From a virus, in IMG/VR virus record IMGVR_UViG_3300048036_000015, positions 1 through 28,673 of that record: DNA of 28,673 bases, one strand, 5' to 3'. A model generated the notes under the pieces. That model was given only the letters and a program-made list of their open reading frames with translations, was not told the DNA's origin and made no database searches. Below are positions 17,260 through 24,289 of the stretch, one piece after another (position 1 is the first letter of the stretch; the number at the start of each line of letters is the position of its first letter). Made by a program: the position numbers and the translations under genes.

Positions 17260-17675
17260 TGTATATCTTTAGTGTAACAAGCGATGTGGATTACTCAGCA
17301 GAACTTTACGTTCCGTTGGATTATGACGTTGTGGGTCGTTCTAATTACTTTCTACTTAATACTACCAACTTACAAACCAATGTAAGTAGAAGCGTCGTAT
17401 TAACAAAGGGTTATTCTAACGCAAGAAACACTAAATTTAGCTTTACGTTCTACGCAACTGATAACGAAGAAGAGGACAGAGTAGTATATCAAGAGACATC
17501 GTTCTTCAGCTACGATATTTACGAGCAAACGAGCAGTACAAATACAGACATCACAGATGCTTCAGTTATAGCAAAGAGAGAAACTGGAAAGTTTTGGGTT
17601 GGTGGCGATAGTCAAGTTACCTACGTTAAACAAGCAGAGGCAAACCCAACTAATTCCGTATATCTAAAAATATGA
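17259..17675 (+). CDS. Hypothetical beta-rich phage protein (138 aa)
   Basis: A 138-residue protein. The segment SFFSYDIYEQTSSTNTDIT followed by GKFWVGGDSQVTYV resembles a small family that I have seen near the structural genes of Bacteroidota phages, with no known role. The protein looks like a single beta domain and has no signal peptide. It is coupled by overlaps to the gene before (TAATG) and to the portal gene after (ATGA), pointing to a structural or assembly role in the head. Confidence 0.7.
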   Translation: MYIFSVTSDVDYSAELYVPLDYDVVGRSNYFLLNTTNLQTNVSRSVVLTKGYSNARNTKFSFTFYATDNEEEDRVVYQETSFFSYDIYEQTSSTNTDITDASVIAKRETGKFWVGGDSQVTYVKQAEANPTNSVYLKI

Positions 17676-19702
17676 GTTTAAGAATAGTAAATTTAGCAGC
17701 AGAAAAGTCCCCTAAAGCAAAGGAATCAGCATCGAAAGAATGGGTTTCTTATGGGGATGATAACAATTACTTTGAATATCTTATAGATAGATACAATGGT
17801 AGTGCCGTAAATAACGCAATTATCTCATCTGTAAGCGATCAAATCTACGGAGAGGGGTTATCATGTACTAACGAAAGTAAGAAGCCTTTAGACCACGCTA
17901 AAATGAAGTCTATATTTAAGTCTGATGACCTTAAGAAAGTTTCACATGATTTGAAGCTACTCGGACAAGGTGCTTTTAACATAGTATGGAATAAGGGTAG
18001 GACTGAAATTTTGATGGCGAAGCATATCCCAATGCAGAATGTTAGACCAGAGAAAGCAGATGAGGGCGAGATTAAGGCTTATTACTATTCTGATGACTGG
18101 TCGCAGTCAAGAAAAAAACAATATGCCCCAAGACGCATAGAGGCATTTACTGGAGCAAGAGGCGAAGAAACACAGATATTGGTTATTAAGCCATACGCAG
18201 CTGGTTACTTTTACTTTAGCCCAGTTGATTATGCTGGTGCTTTGCAATGGGCTGAGATTGACGAAGAGATTGGTACATATCACTTGACGAATATCCAGAA
18301 CGGATTTGCGCCAACGATGATGATCAACTTTAACAATGGGCAGCCTACTGAAGACGAGCAGAATCATATTGAGCGTAAGGTAACACAAAAGTTAGAGGGT
18401 GCGAAAGGCAAGAAATGGCTTATATCATTTAACGATGATACTGCAAACGCAACAACGATTGAGAGTTTACCAATATCTGAAGCAAGTGAGCAGTATAAAT
18501 TCCTAAGCGAAGAAGCTACTCGTAAGATATTAATAGGTCATAAAGTTACCAGCCCTATTTTATTTGGTATTAAAGATAACACTGGGCTTGGGAACAATGC
18601 AGAAGAGATTAAGACTGCCTCGCAGTTATGGGATAACACAGTTATTCGACCATACCAAAACATGATTCTTGAGGCTATTGACCAAGTGTTGGCAGTCAAT
18701 GGCATTGTGCTTGACACATATTTCAAAACACTACAACCAATTGAGTTTATAGAAACCGATGGCTTAGATGCTGATGAGATTGAGAAAGAAACTGGAGTAG
18801 ACCAAGACGATGCAGTAGATGTTGCACCAGATACAGAGGTTGTGGATGACGATATAGAAAAAGTTGACGCATCTTATAATGGTGCGCAGATTAGTAGTGC
18901 GATTGATATTGTGGCTAAAGTAAAAGAGGGAGTTCTAAACGAGGCACAAGCTATTGTATTCCTTGTACAATTCTTGCAACTACCAGAAGAGGTGGCGAGA
19001 GGATTCTTTAGTAGTGGAGCAGAGCAGTTGCTTTCAAAGATTGCCCTATCCAAAGAAGAGGATTTTAAAAAGTGTAAAAAAAAGAAGTGTAACAAAGGTA
19101 AATGCACTTGTCAAAACTACAATAAAGAGGATGAGAAGAACGACATCATTGTCGCAAATGCTCTGATTGATTTAGGCGAAGAGTTAAATCTTGACGAGTG
19201 GGAAGTTATTGAAGATGTAGACGCTGAAACACATGAGGAATTAGAGGCTTACAAGTTTGCATCTACTGGTGTGGCAAGACCAAACTCAAAGAGTGAGCAA
19301 GATGCAACTATCGGAGGGTTTATGTACAAAGTACGATACGAATATTTCCCTAAGAAAGTAAGTGCTAATTCAAGAGAGTTCTGTCGTAAGATGGTAGCAG
19401 CTGATAAGCTATATCGTAAAGAGGATATTATCTCAATGGGCGACAGAGAGGTAAATGCTGGATGGGGATTGAATGGCGCAAATACTTACTCTATATGGAA
19501 GTTCAAAGGTGGTGGTGGATGTCATCACAAATGGCGCAGAAAGACCTTTAGGTCATTAACTAAGATAGATACTAAAAGTCCTTTAGCACCGACAGTATCA
19601 ACCAACGAAGCAGACCGACAAGGGTACAGAGTGCGTAATGAGAAAGAGGTGGCAATGAAGCCAAAAGATATGCCTAACAAAGGATTTGTAAATAAAAAAT
19701 AA
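17672..19702 (+). CDS. Portal protein fused to a MuF-like C-terminal domain
   Basis: A 676-residue protein. Residues 1-365 look like a phage portal: YGDDNNYFEYLIDRYNGS, a wing region, and a long stem helix with SEEATRKILIGHKVTSPILFG and NAEEIKTASQLWDNTVIRPYQ. An acidic linker follows, then a helical part, a cysteine cluster (CKKKKCNKGKCTC, about 469-481) and a domain at about 549-626 with YKVRYEY, SREFCRKM, LYRKEDI, AGWGLNGANTYSIW and GGGGCHHKWRR. This resembles the end of MuF/gp7-type minor head proteins, with Cys and His where metal could bind. A separate minor head gene is absent, so the fusion may replace it. The portal part is firm; the MuF label is moderate. Confidence 0.85.
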   Translation: MSLRIVNLAAEKSPKAKESASKEWVSYGDDNNYFEYLIDRYNGSAVNNAIISSVSDQIYGEGLSCTNESKKPLDHAKMKSIFKSDDLKKVSHDLKLLGQGAFNIVWNKGRTEILMAKHIPMQNVRPEKADEGEIKAYYYSDDWSQSRKKQYAPRRIEAFTGARGEETQILVIKPYAAGYFYFSPVDYAGALQWAEIDEEIGTYHLTNIQNGFAPTMMINFNNGQPTEDEQNHIERKVTQKLEGAKGKKWLISFNDDTANATTIESLPISEASEQYKFLSEEATRKILIGHKVTSPILFGIKDNTGLGNNAEEIKTASQLWDNTVIRPYQNMILEAIDQVLAVNGIVLDTYFKTLQPIEFIETDGLDADEIEKETGVDQDDAVDVAPDTEVVDDDIEKVDASYNGAQISSAIDIVAKVKEGVLNEAQAIVFLVQFLQLPEEVARGFFSSGAEQLLSKIALSKEEDFKKCKKKKCNKGKCTCQNYNKEDEKNDIIVANALIDLGEELNLDEWEVIEDVDAETHEELEAYKFASTGVARPNSKSEQDATIGGFMYKVRYEYFPKKVSANSREFCRKMVAADKLYRKEDIISMGDREVNAGWGLNGANTYSIWKFKGGGGCHHKWRRKTFRSLTKIDTKSPLAPTVSTNEADRQGYRVRNEKEVAMKPKDMPNKGFVNKK

Positions 19703-19703
19703 G

Positions 19704-20210
19704 ATGGCAGTATTATTTGTAAACGAAGATAAATTAAAGAGTTCTACGGCAATCAACTACAATGTTGACACTGCCTTTTTACTACCCTTTTTAAAGATAG
19801 CACAAGACAAGCACCTACAGATTATCTTGGGTACGAAGCTATATGATAAATTACAGAATGACATTGCTGGTGTAGACGATGCAACTTTAACTGGGGTTTA
19901 CAAGACCTTAGTTGATGACTACATCCAAGATGCTATTATTCACTACGCACTTGTAGAGGCATTACCTTTTATATCGTTCCAGATTAAGAACGGAAGCATA
20001 ACGCAAAAGAATAGCGAGAACGGAACGGCAGCTACTCGTCAAGATGTAGACTACTTAGTACAGAAAGAGAGAGATTCAGCAGAGTTTTATGGGCAAAGAA
20101 TCGTAGAGTATTTATGTAACGATAGCAGTTCATTCCCAGAGTATAGCCAAAACACTGGTGCTGATTTGAATCCAATATCAAACGCATATTATACTGGTAT
20201 TAAATTATGA
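19704..20210 (+). CDS. Head-tail connector (adaptor) protein, DUF6712/gp6-like
   Basis: A 168-residue, mostly helical protein. VNEDKLKSSTAINYNVDTAFLLPFLKIAQDKHLQIILGTKLYDKL is the usual opening of Bacteroidota phage connector proteins: a helix pair ending in an LGT-type turn. It is followed by YKTLVDDYIQDAIIHYALVEALPFI and a C-terminal region with FPEY. Such proteins form a ring below the portal. It begins one base after the portal stop, as expected for this role. Confidence 0.75.
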   Translation: MAVLFVNEDKLKSSTAINYNVDTAFLLPFLKIAQDKHLQIILGTKLYDKLQNDIAGVDDATLTGVYKTLVDDYIQDAIIHYALVEALPFISFQIKNGSITQKNSENGTAATRQDVDYLVQKERDSAEFYGQRIVEYLCNDSSSFPEYSQNTGADLNPISNAYYTGIKL

Positions 20211-20299
20211 GATATAAGCCGAAGCAAAATAATATAAAGAAGCTAAAGGTATTTTTAAAGAAATTGAAAGATGAAAAACGACTTGATAGAGTTAAATAG
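20207..20299 (+). CDS. Tiny Lys-rich ORF (30 aa)
   Basis: A 30-codon frame starting MRYKPKQNNIKKLK, coupled to the connector gene by an ATGA overlap and overlapping the next small gene by 29 bases. It is strongly basic with one amphipathic helix. Nothing identifies a function. It could instead be a passive spacer, so confidence is low. Confidence 0.4.
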   Translation: MRYKPKQNNIKKLKVFLKKLKDEKRLDRVK

Positions 20300-20408
20300 T
20301 ATTAACATTGCAGCTTTAGGAGTTAGTTTTTCTGATATAGATGCAGCCTTAACTACCTTAGTTTTGATTACTGCACTTATTTACAACGTGCAAAGATTGA
20401 TGAAATGA
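20271..20408 (+). CDS. Small membrane protein, holin candidate (45 aa)
   Basis: A 45-residue protein with one predicted membrane segment (ALTTLVLITALIYNV, about 26-40) after a short segment SINIAALGVSFSDID that I recognise from small membrane genes beside endolysins in flavobacterial phages. Its stop overlaps the M15 peptidase start (ATGA), so the two are translationally coupled. Its role as holin is inferred from size, membrane segment and neighbour. Confidence 0.7.
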   Translation: MKNDLIELNSINIAALGVSFSDIDAALTTLVLITALIYNVQRLMK

Positions 20409-20755
20409 AGTATTTTAGCGAAAGCGAATTTAAGTGTAATGGTCATGTTTGTTATGACTTAATGAATCCAGAACTTTTAAAGAAGCTGGATTTAGCCAGA
20501 GGCATTGCTGATGTACCATTTTTTATTACATCGTCATATAGAGATAAGGAAACAAACGATCGAGTAGGTGGCTCTAAAAAGTCGGCTCACTTGAGAGGTA
20601 ATGCCGTTGATATACATTGTGAAAACTCCTACCATAGATTCAAAATAGTACAAGCGTTGTTAGATGCTGGGTTTACCAGAGTAGGTATTGCCAGTACATT
20701 TATACACGCTGATGTAGACGAAGAACTCACAGATTCAGTAATTTGGACATATTAA
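20405..20755 (+). CDS. Endolysin, M15-type peptidase
   Basis: A 116-residue peptidase of the M15 (VanY/D-Ala-D-Ala carboxypeptidase-like) type. Zinc ligands are visible as SAHLRGNAVDI (His62 and Asp69) and FIHADVDE (His101), with the substrate-side SSYRD at 43-47. It would cut peptide cross-links in host peptidoglycan. There is no signal peptide, so release would depend on a holin; the four small membrane-type genes around it fit that. The start overlaps the upstream holin candidate stop. Confidence 0.9.
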   Translation: MKYFSESEFKCNGHVCYDLMNPELLKKLDLARGIADVPFFITSSYRDKETNDRVGGSKKSAHLRGNAVDIHCENSYHRFKIVQALLDAGFTRVGIASTFIHADVDEELTDSVIWTY

Positions 20756-20756
20756 T

Positions 20757-20894
20757 ATGACAGGATGGGAATTAAGTTTGGGTACTTACACAGGAATACT
20801 GGTAGGTATCTGGTCATCTAAATTTGAAAACGGACATCAGCATTGTCTTTACTTACCTTTTGTATTCATTGAATTAAACACTTATTATGATTGA
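20757..20894 (+). CDS. Small conserved-type phage protein (45 aa)
   Basis: A 45-residue protein, MTGWELSLGTYTGILVGIWS at the start and HCLYLPFVFIELNTYYD at the end. I recognise the LYLPF pattern from short genes in phage lysis regions, though no function is known to me. It has two short hydrophobic parts, too short to be confident membrane spans. It begins one base after the peptidase stop codon and overlaps the next gene by eight bases. Confidence 0.65.
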   Translation: MTGWELSLGTYTGILVGIWSSKFENGHQHCLYLPFVFIELNTYYD

Positions 20895-21048
20895 GATTTT
20901 AAAATCAAACTGGGCTGAATTGCTAATCGGAGCAATGGCATTTTTTAAAGTTATTGCAAATGTAACTCCTACTGAAAAGGATAACAAGATGTTCGGGTAT
21001 CTGGATGACTTAGTTAGTTTCTTTATTAAGGATAAAAAGATAAAGTAA
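20887..21048 (+). CDS. Small membrane-associated lysis-region protein (53 aa)
   Basis: A 53-residue protein with a hydrophobic segment (ELLIGAMAFFKVIANV, 11-26) followed by TPTEKDNKMFGYLDDLVSFF, a motif seen in small phage proteins of lysis regions. It could be a holin or a spanin-like partner; neither is proven. It starts inside the previous gene and its last base is the first base of the next start codon. Confidence 0.68.
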   Translation: MIEILKSNWAELLIGAMAFFKVIANVTPTEKDNKMFGYLDDLVSFFIKDKKIK

Positions 21049-21266
21049 TGGCTATATCCCCAACACTTGCAAAGGGTATTCTTGCTATTGTTCCAGAAGT
21101 ATTCAAAGACAAACGAGGTAAATGGAGCAGTAAAAGAACTGTGTCTGGGGTGTTAGCTGGTGCTTGTGTTATGCAAATCGAGGCTAATGGCTTAGATATT
21201 AACAGCTTATTGTTAGCATTAATCTCTGTACTGCCGTTATGCTTCTCGGTATTTGAAAAAAAATAA
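21048..21266 (+). CDS. Two-span membrane protein, holin candidate (72 aa)
   Basis: A 72-residue protein with two hydrophobic stretches (about 32-43 and 52-68, SLLLALISVLPLCFSVF) and a charged C-terminal EKK, after a basic N-terminal part (FKDKRGKWSSKRT). This layout fits a class II holin. It ends the lysis group; the next gene follows after 31 bases. Confidence 0.68.
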   Translation: MAISPTLAKGILAIVPEVFKDKRGKWSSKRTVSGVLAGACVMQIEANGLDINSLLLALISVLPLCFSVFEKK

Positions 21267-21297
21267 CTATATTGAAGCCGTAACCAATTAATTTATT

Positions 21298-22377
21298 ATG
21301 GCTAACAATCGAATACGCTTAAAGCCTCATGAACTTGAGTTGATTAAGCAACACCGAGCAAAGACCTTAGACAACATTAACGACAATACTGCCTTAGATT
21401 TACATCTAAAGGAGCGAGGTATTAAAAAGAAAGACGTTGTATCTGTCAAACATTGGCAGAATATGAACGGAGAGTTGCGTTTTTCTGTCGTTACAAAAGA
21501 GGGGCAAGGATTTAGTGAGAACGACCTACTTAAAAGGGTAGGGAAATTCATATCCGAACATGCACCTACCTACCCAAAAATTGATCACGTTGCTGGTAGG
21601 CATCTACTGGTTATCAATCCAGCTGACATACATATTGGTAAATACGCTAATCCAGATGAAACTGGAGAAGAGTATAATATCCCTATTGCTGTTACTCGCG
21701 TTTTAAAGGGTATTGAGGGCATTATCGCAAAATCTAAAGGGTTTACTATTGATAGAGTTTTATTTTGCATAGGAAACGATGTTTTGCATATTGATAATGT
21801 TTACAACACCACAACAAAAGGAACACCACAAGACTGCGATGGTAAATGGTGGGAGCATTATGAGGTAGCTTTGCAGTTGTATGTTAAGTGTGTGGAGATG
21901 CTCCGACAAATCGCACCAGTTGATTGCGTACATTCTATGAGTAACCATGATTATCAATCTGGATTTCATTTGGCTCATGCATTAAAGAGTTGGTTTAGAA
22001 AGGCTGACGATGTAAGTGTAGACGCATCTGTTAATCATCGTAAGTATTATAGATATGGCAAGAACTTGATCGGTCTTGAGCATGGCGATGGTGCTAAGAT
22101 GGATAACCTACCCTTGTTAATGGCACAAGAGAAACCCCAAGAATGGGCGAACACTAAATTTAGATACTGGTATTTACATCACTTACATCACAAGGTAAAG
22201 CATAAGTGGAGAGATGCCAAAGATTTTATAGGTGTTACAGTTGAATACCTAAGAAGCCCAAGTGCTGCCGATTCTTGGCACAATCGCAAAGGGTTTACTG
22301 GCTCTCCAAAAGCCGTTGAGGGCTTTATACACGAATATGATAATGGGCAAGTTGCAAGATTGACACACTTTTTTTAA
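21298..22377 (+). CDS. Calcineurin-like metallophosphoesterase
   Basis: A 359-residue protein with the full metal-site series of the family: DIH at 110-112, GND at 159-161, SNHD at 215-218, a His at 262 in LEHGDG, and a His-rich HHLHH near 294-298. Residues 1-60 are helical and could bind DNA. Family members in phages include nuclease-like and phosphatase-like enzymes; the substrate cannot be read from the sequence. It is the last gene before a strong terminator, so it appears to be made with late genes despite being an enzyme. Confidence 0.85.
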   Translation: MANNRIRLKPHELELIKQHRAKTLDNINDNTALDLHLKERGIKKKDVVSVKHWQNMNGELRFSVVTKEGQGFSENDLLKRVGKFISEHAPTYPKIDHVAGRHLLVINPADIHIGKYANPDETGEEYNIPIAVTRVLKGIEGIIAKSKGFTIDRVLFCIGNDVLHIDNVYNTTTKGTPQDCDGKWWEHYEVALQLYVKCVEMLRQIAPVDCVHSMSNHDYQSGFHLAHALKSWFRKADDVSVDASVNHRKYYRYGKNLIGLEHGDGAKMDNLPLLMAQEKPQEWANTKFRYWYLHHLHHKVKHKWRDAKDFIGVTVEYLRSPSAADSWHNRKGFTGSPKAVEGFIHEYDNGQVARLTHFF

Positions 22378-22398
22378 TATCTAATACATTGAAAACTA

Positions 22399-22428
22399 AG
22401 CATCTAAGAAATTAGGTGCTTTTTTTTT
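22399..22428 (+). terminator. Strong rho-independent terminator ending the late block
   Basis: The 9-bp stem AGCATCTAA/TTAGGTGCT (one G-T pair) with a GAAA tetraloop runs into eight further T. It lies 22 bases after the metallophosphoesterase stop and just before the early promoter, separating late and early transcription. Confidence 0.93.
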
Positions 22429-22440
22429 GCCTTATTGTAG

Positions 22441-22470
22441 TTGTTATTCCGAAAAACTTTTTTATATTTG
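22441..22470 (+). promoter_or_regulatory. Bacteroidota-type promoter for the early block
   Basis: TTG at 22441-22443 and TATATTTG at 22463-22470, separated by 19 bases, match the -33 TTG and -7 TAnnTTTG consensus known for Bacteroidota. The leader that follows is made of A and C-rich repeats (CAAACAAAACAAAACAACT) and leads into the ATG at 22493 without a Shine-Dalgarno sequence. Confidence 0.82.
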
Positions 22471-22492
22471 TATCAAACAAAACAAAACAACT

Positions 22493-22663
22493 ATGACTGA
22501 TTCTATCACACAACAAATTCAAGACAATCAAGACTTACTTGATAGACTTAGAAGTAAGCGAAGCGAAGCCTTAGAAAGCATATTAAGATTTGACGAGGCT
22601 CACTTACTAACTGATGTAATTATCGCATTAGAAAACAATAACATTGAACTTAAATCTTTATAA
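22493..22663 (+). CDS. Small helical early protein (56 aa)
   Basis: A 56-residue protein when started at the ATG at 22493; the frame can extend upstream, but that would include the promoter. It reads as two helices (QQIQDNQDLLDRLRSKRSEALESI and AHLLTDVIIALENNNIEL), mostly charged. As the first gene after the early promoter it may act against the host or regulate, but there is no domain to support that. Confidence 0.72.
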   Translation: MTDSITQQIQDNQDLLDRLRSKRSEALESILRFDEAHLLTDVIIALENNNIELKSL

Positions 22664-22664
22664 G

Positions 22665-22865
22665 ATGGGATTACTAAAACAACTTTTATTAGGAAGACGA
22701 GATCAACAATTAGACCGAGAGCAGATGTTAGAGATGCAACTCAACGCTCACTACAACGAACAAGCACATTACTTACAAGAATGGCATGAGGGTAAACGTA
22801 CTCCCTTGAATAGTACGACAGATGAATACGAATATGTAAAACGACTAAACTATGGAAGCAAGTAA
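22665..22865 (+). CDS. Small hypothetical early protein (66 aa)
   Basis: A 66-residue protein starting MGLLKQLLLGRRDQQLD at the ATG one base after the preceding stop; an in-frame TTG further upstream is less likely. It is Gln-, Glu- and His-rich and helical (EQMLEMQLNAHYNEQAHYLQEW), with no recognised domain. It overlaps the next gene by 14 bases. Confidence 0.68.
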   Translation: MGLLKQLLLGRRDQQLDREQMLEMQLNAHYNEQAHYLQEWHEGKRTPLNSTTDEYEYVKRLNYGSK

Positions 22866-23223
22866 ACTAAACGAATTGTATGTCAAGAATGGCTTAACTA
22901 AAGACGATGTATTTAAACATAAGTTTTATACGATTATCTCACGTGCTGGAATTGACAAGATACAAGCCAACAACAACATTGTAATTGACTACAATTTGGA
23001 TAAGGTATCCGATGACAATAAATTTGTAATCATTAAGGCAACGGCTAAATGTGGGGATAAGGTAATCCAGACCTATGGAGAATCAAGCCCAACAAATACA
23101 AACAACGCATACCCAGTTGCAATGGCTGAGAAGCGAGCAATGAGTAGAGCAGTATTAAAGCTGACTGGATTTTATGAGTTAGGTCATTTCGGCGAAGATG
23201 AAGCTGATGATTTTAAACGATAG
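22852..23223 (+). CDS. Possible single-strand annealing or recombination protein (123 aa)
   Basis: A 123-residue protein whose order of motifs (ELYVKNGLTKDDVFKHKFY, ISRAGIDKIQANNN, YPVAMAEKRAMSRAVLKLTGF, FGEDEADDFK) I recognise as a family of Bacteroidota phage early genes. The AEKRAxSRA helix followed by an acidic GEDE tail recalls Rad52/DdrA-like annealing proteins, and the neighbours (DnaA-like, SSB-like, replisome organiser) support a DNA role. That function is inference. Confidence 0.55.
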   Translation: MEASKLNELYVKNGLTKDDVFKHKFYTIISRAGIDKIQANNNIVIDYNLDKVSDDNKFVIIKATAKCGDKVIQTYGESSPTNTNNAYPVAMAEKRAMSRAVLKLTGFYELGHFGEDEADDFKR

Positions 23224-23227
23224 TAAT

Positions 23228-23446
23228 ATGAACGAGAAAGGAAGAGGGTGGCAACCCAAAACAAAGCTTCAAGACGTATTGCTTGACACCTACAAAACGA
23301 AATCAGCGATCAGTACAAAGCTACAAATATCACAACCTACATTGATGCGTTTGTTAGCTGACGAGAAATGTATTACATTTAAGCAATTAAAAACCATATC
23401 AACCGATGCAAATATCAGCATCATAAAACTAATATCACTATTATGA
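23228..23446 (+). CDS. Small helix-turn-helix DNA-binding protein (72 aa)
   Basis: A 72-residue protein from the ATG at 23228 (an upstream in-frame extension overlaps the previous gene and is not favoured). Residues 25-43, KSAISTKLQISQPTLMRLL, form a clear helix-turn-helix, followed by FKQLKTISTDANISIIKL, as in short Cro/XRE-like regulators. It may control early transcription; no operator was identified. Its stop overlaps the next start (ATGA). Confidence 0.72.
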   Translation: MNEKGRGWQPKTKLQDVLLDTYKTKSAISTKLQISQPTLMRLLADEKCITFKQLKTISTDANISIIKLISLL

Positions 23447-23916
23447 AAATAGAAGAAGATCAGATTCCGTTGTTGCTTGAGATAGCAGCAAAGCAAAACA
23501 AAACGACAGTAGGTAGGATGAAATCAAAAGACCGAACTCGCTTTGTAGTGGAGGCACGTATCATGTGCTATAAAATTTTAAGAGATAGTGGATTTACCTT
23601 TGCCAGTATTGGGGCTTATTTTGATAAGCATCATTCCTCAGTCCTACACAACTTGAGGCAGCATGAGAGAAACTACTTATCTTTTAACTACTACCAAGAG
23701 ACATTTGATTCAATCATCTACGCATTGGGATATAACACCGAAGATAGTGTAGCAGACACTCTAATATTAGACCAATATAAAGAAAGGCTAAATGTATTAG
23801 AGGAAAAGATGGCTAACCTAAAGGGCGAGAATATCACGCTAAGAAGACAGTTGCAAAAAATACAGAAAACAAGTAAACTATTAACCAGTAATTTAAATCA
23901 GATATGTATTCAGTAA
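23443..23916 (+). CDS. DnaA domain IV-like DNA-binding protein with coiled coil
   Basis: A 157-residue protein. Residues 33-73 (RFVVEARIMCYKILRDSG, FASIGAYFDKHHSSVLHNL) match the DnaA C-terminal DNA-binding signature, in which IGxxF and a DHxxVLHA-like stretch contact DnaA boxes. The AAA+ ATPase part is absent, and a charged coiled coil (about 110-145) follows. Such orphan domains in Bacteroidota phages probably bind the origin or host DnaA boxes. It sits among replication genes. Confidence 0.82.
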   Translation: MKIEEDQIPLLLEIAAKQNKTTVGRMKSKDRTRFVVEARIMCYKILRDSGFTFASIGAYFDKHHSSVLHNLRQHERNYLSFNYYQETFDSIIYALGYNTEDSVADTLILDQYKERLNVLEEKMANLKGENITLRRQLQKIQKTSKLLTSNLNQICIQ

Positions 23917-24221
23917 GAGGAAAAATCAGAGAAATCAAACCAGTTGAACAGATCAGCGAGAAGTTTAAAAAGCAGATTGTTCTGGTAGAGCAAAGCACAA
24001 AGTACGATGCTATTATTCCATTGGAATTTGTCAACCAGAAAGTTGACGATGTAGTGCCTTTATTAGAGGTTGGAGATAGTCAAAACTTTAACGTAAATAT
24101 TCATGGTCGAGAATGGAAAGACCGATATTTTGTTTCCATTAGATGTTATGGAATTAGCAACGAAGATACAGTAGTTGCAGAGGGAAACGAGCAAGGGCAA
24201 AAAGAGAACTTGCCGTTCTAA
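23904..24221 (+). CDS. DUF3127 SSB-like OB-fold protein
   Basis: A 105-residue protein. GKIREIKPVEQISEKFKKQ at the start, a central IPLEFVNQKVD, and NVNIHGREWKDRYFVSIRCYGI follow the pattern of the DUF3127 family, a Bacteroidota group of OB-fold proteins thought to bind single-stranded DNA. The protein ends ENLPF, close to the acidic DDIPF-type tip with which SSB recruits partner proteins. It overlaps the DnaA-like gene by 13 bases and is followed by a terminator-like hairpin. Confidence 0.78.
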   Translation: MYSVRGKIREIKPVEQISEKFKKQIVLVEQSTKYDAIIPLEFVNQKVDDVVPLLEVGDSQNFNVNIHGREWKDRYFVSIRCYGISNEDTVVAEGNEQGQKENLPF

Positions 24222-24237
24222 TTGATAAACTGGATTT

Positions 24238-24266
24238 GGGGGTTTTATAGCCTCCATTTCTTTTTT
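24238..24266 (+). terminator. Probable rho-independent terminator
   Basis: GGGGG at 24238-24242 can pair with CCTCC at 24251-24255 (one G-T pair) around an 8-base loop, followed by ATTTC and six T. The stem is short and the T tract starts late, so termination may be partial. It lies directly before the promoter element at 24268. Confidence 0.55.
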
Positions 24267-24267
24267 C

Positions 24268-24275
24268 TATATTTG
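24268..24275 (+). promoter_or_regulatory. Bacteroidota -7 promoter element for the replication gene
   Basis: TATATTTG matches the -7 consensus exactly and sits 14 bases before the ATG at 24290, with the A-rich leader TAAAAAACTAAACT. No TTG lies at the expected -33 distance (the closest, at 24236, is 29 bases away), so it is weaker or needs an activator. Confidence 0.62.
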
Positions 24276-24289
24276 TAAAAAACTAAACT

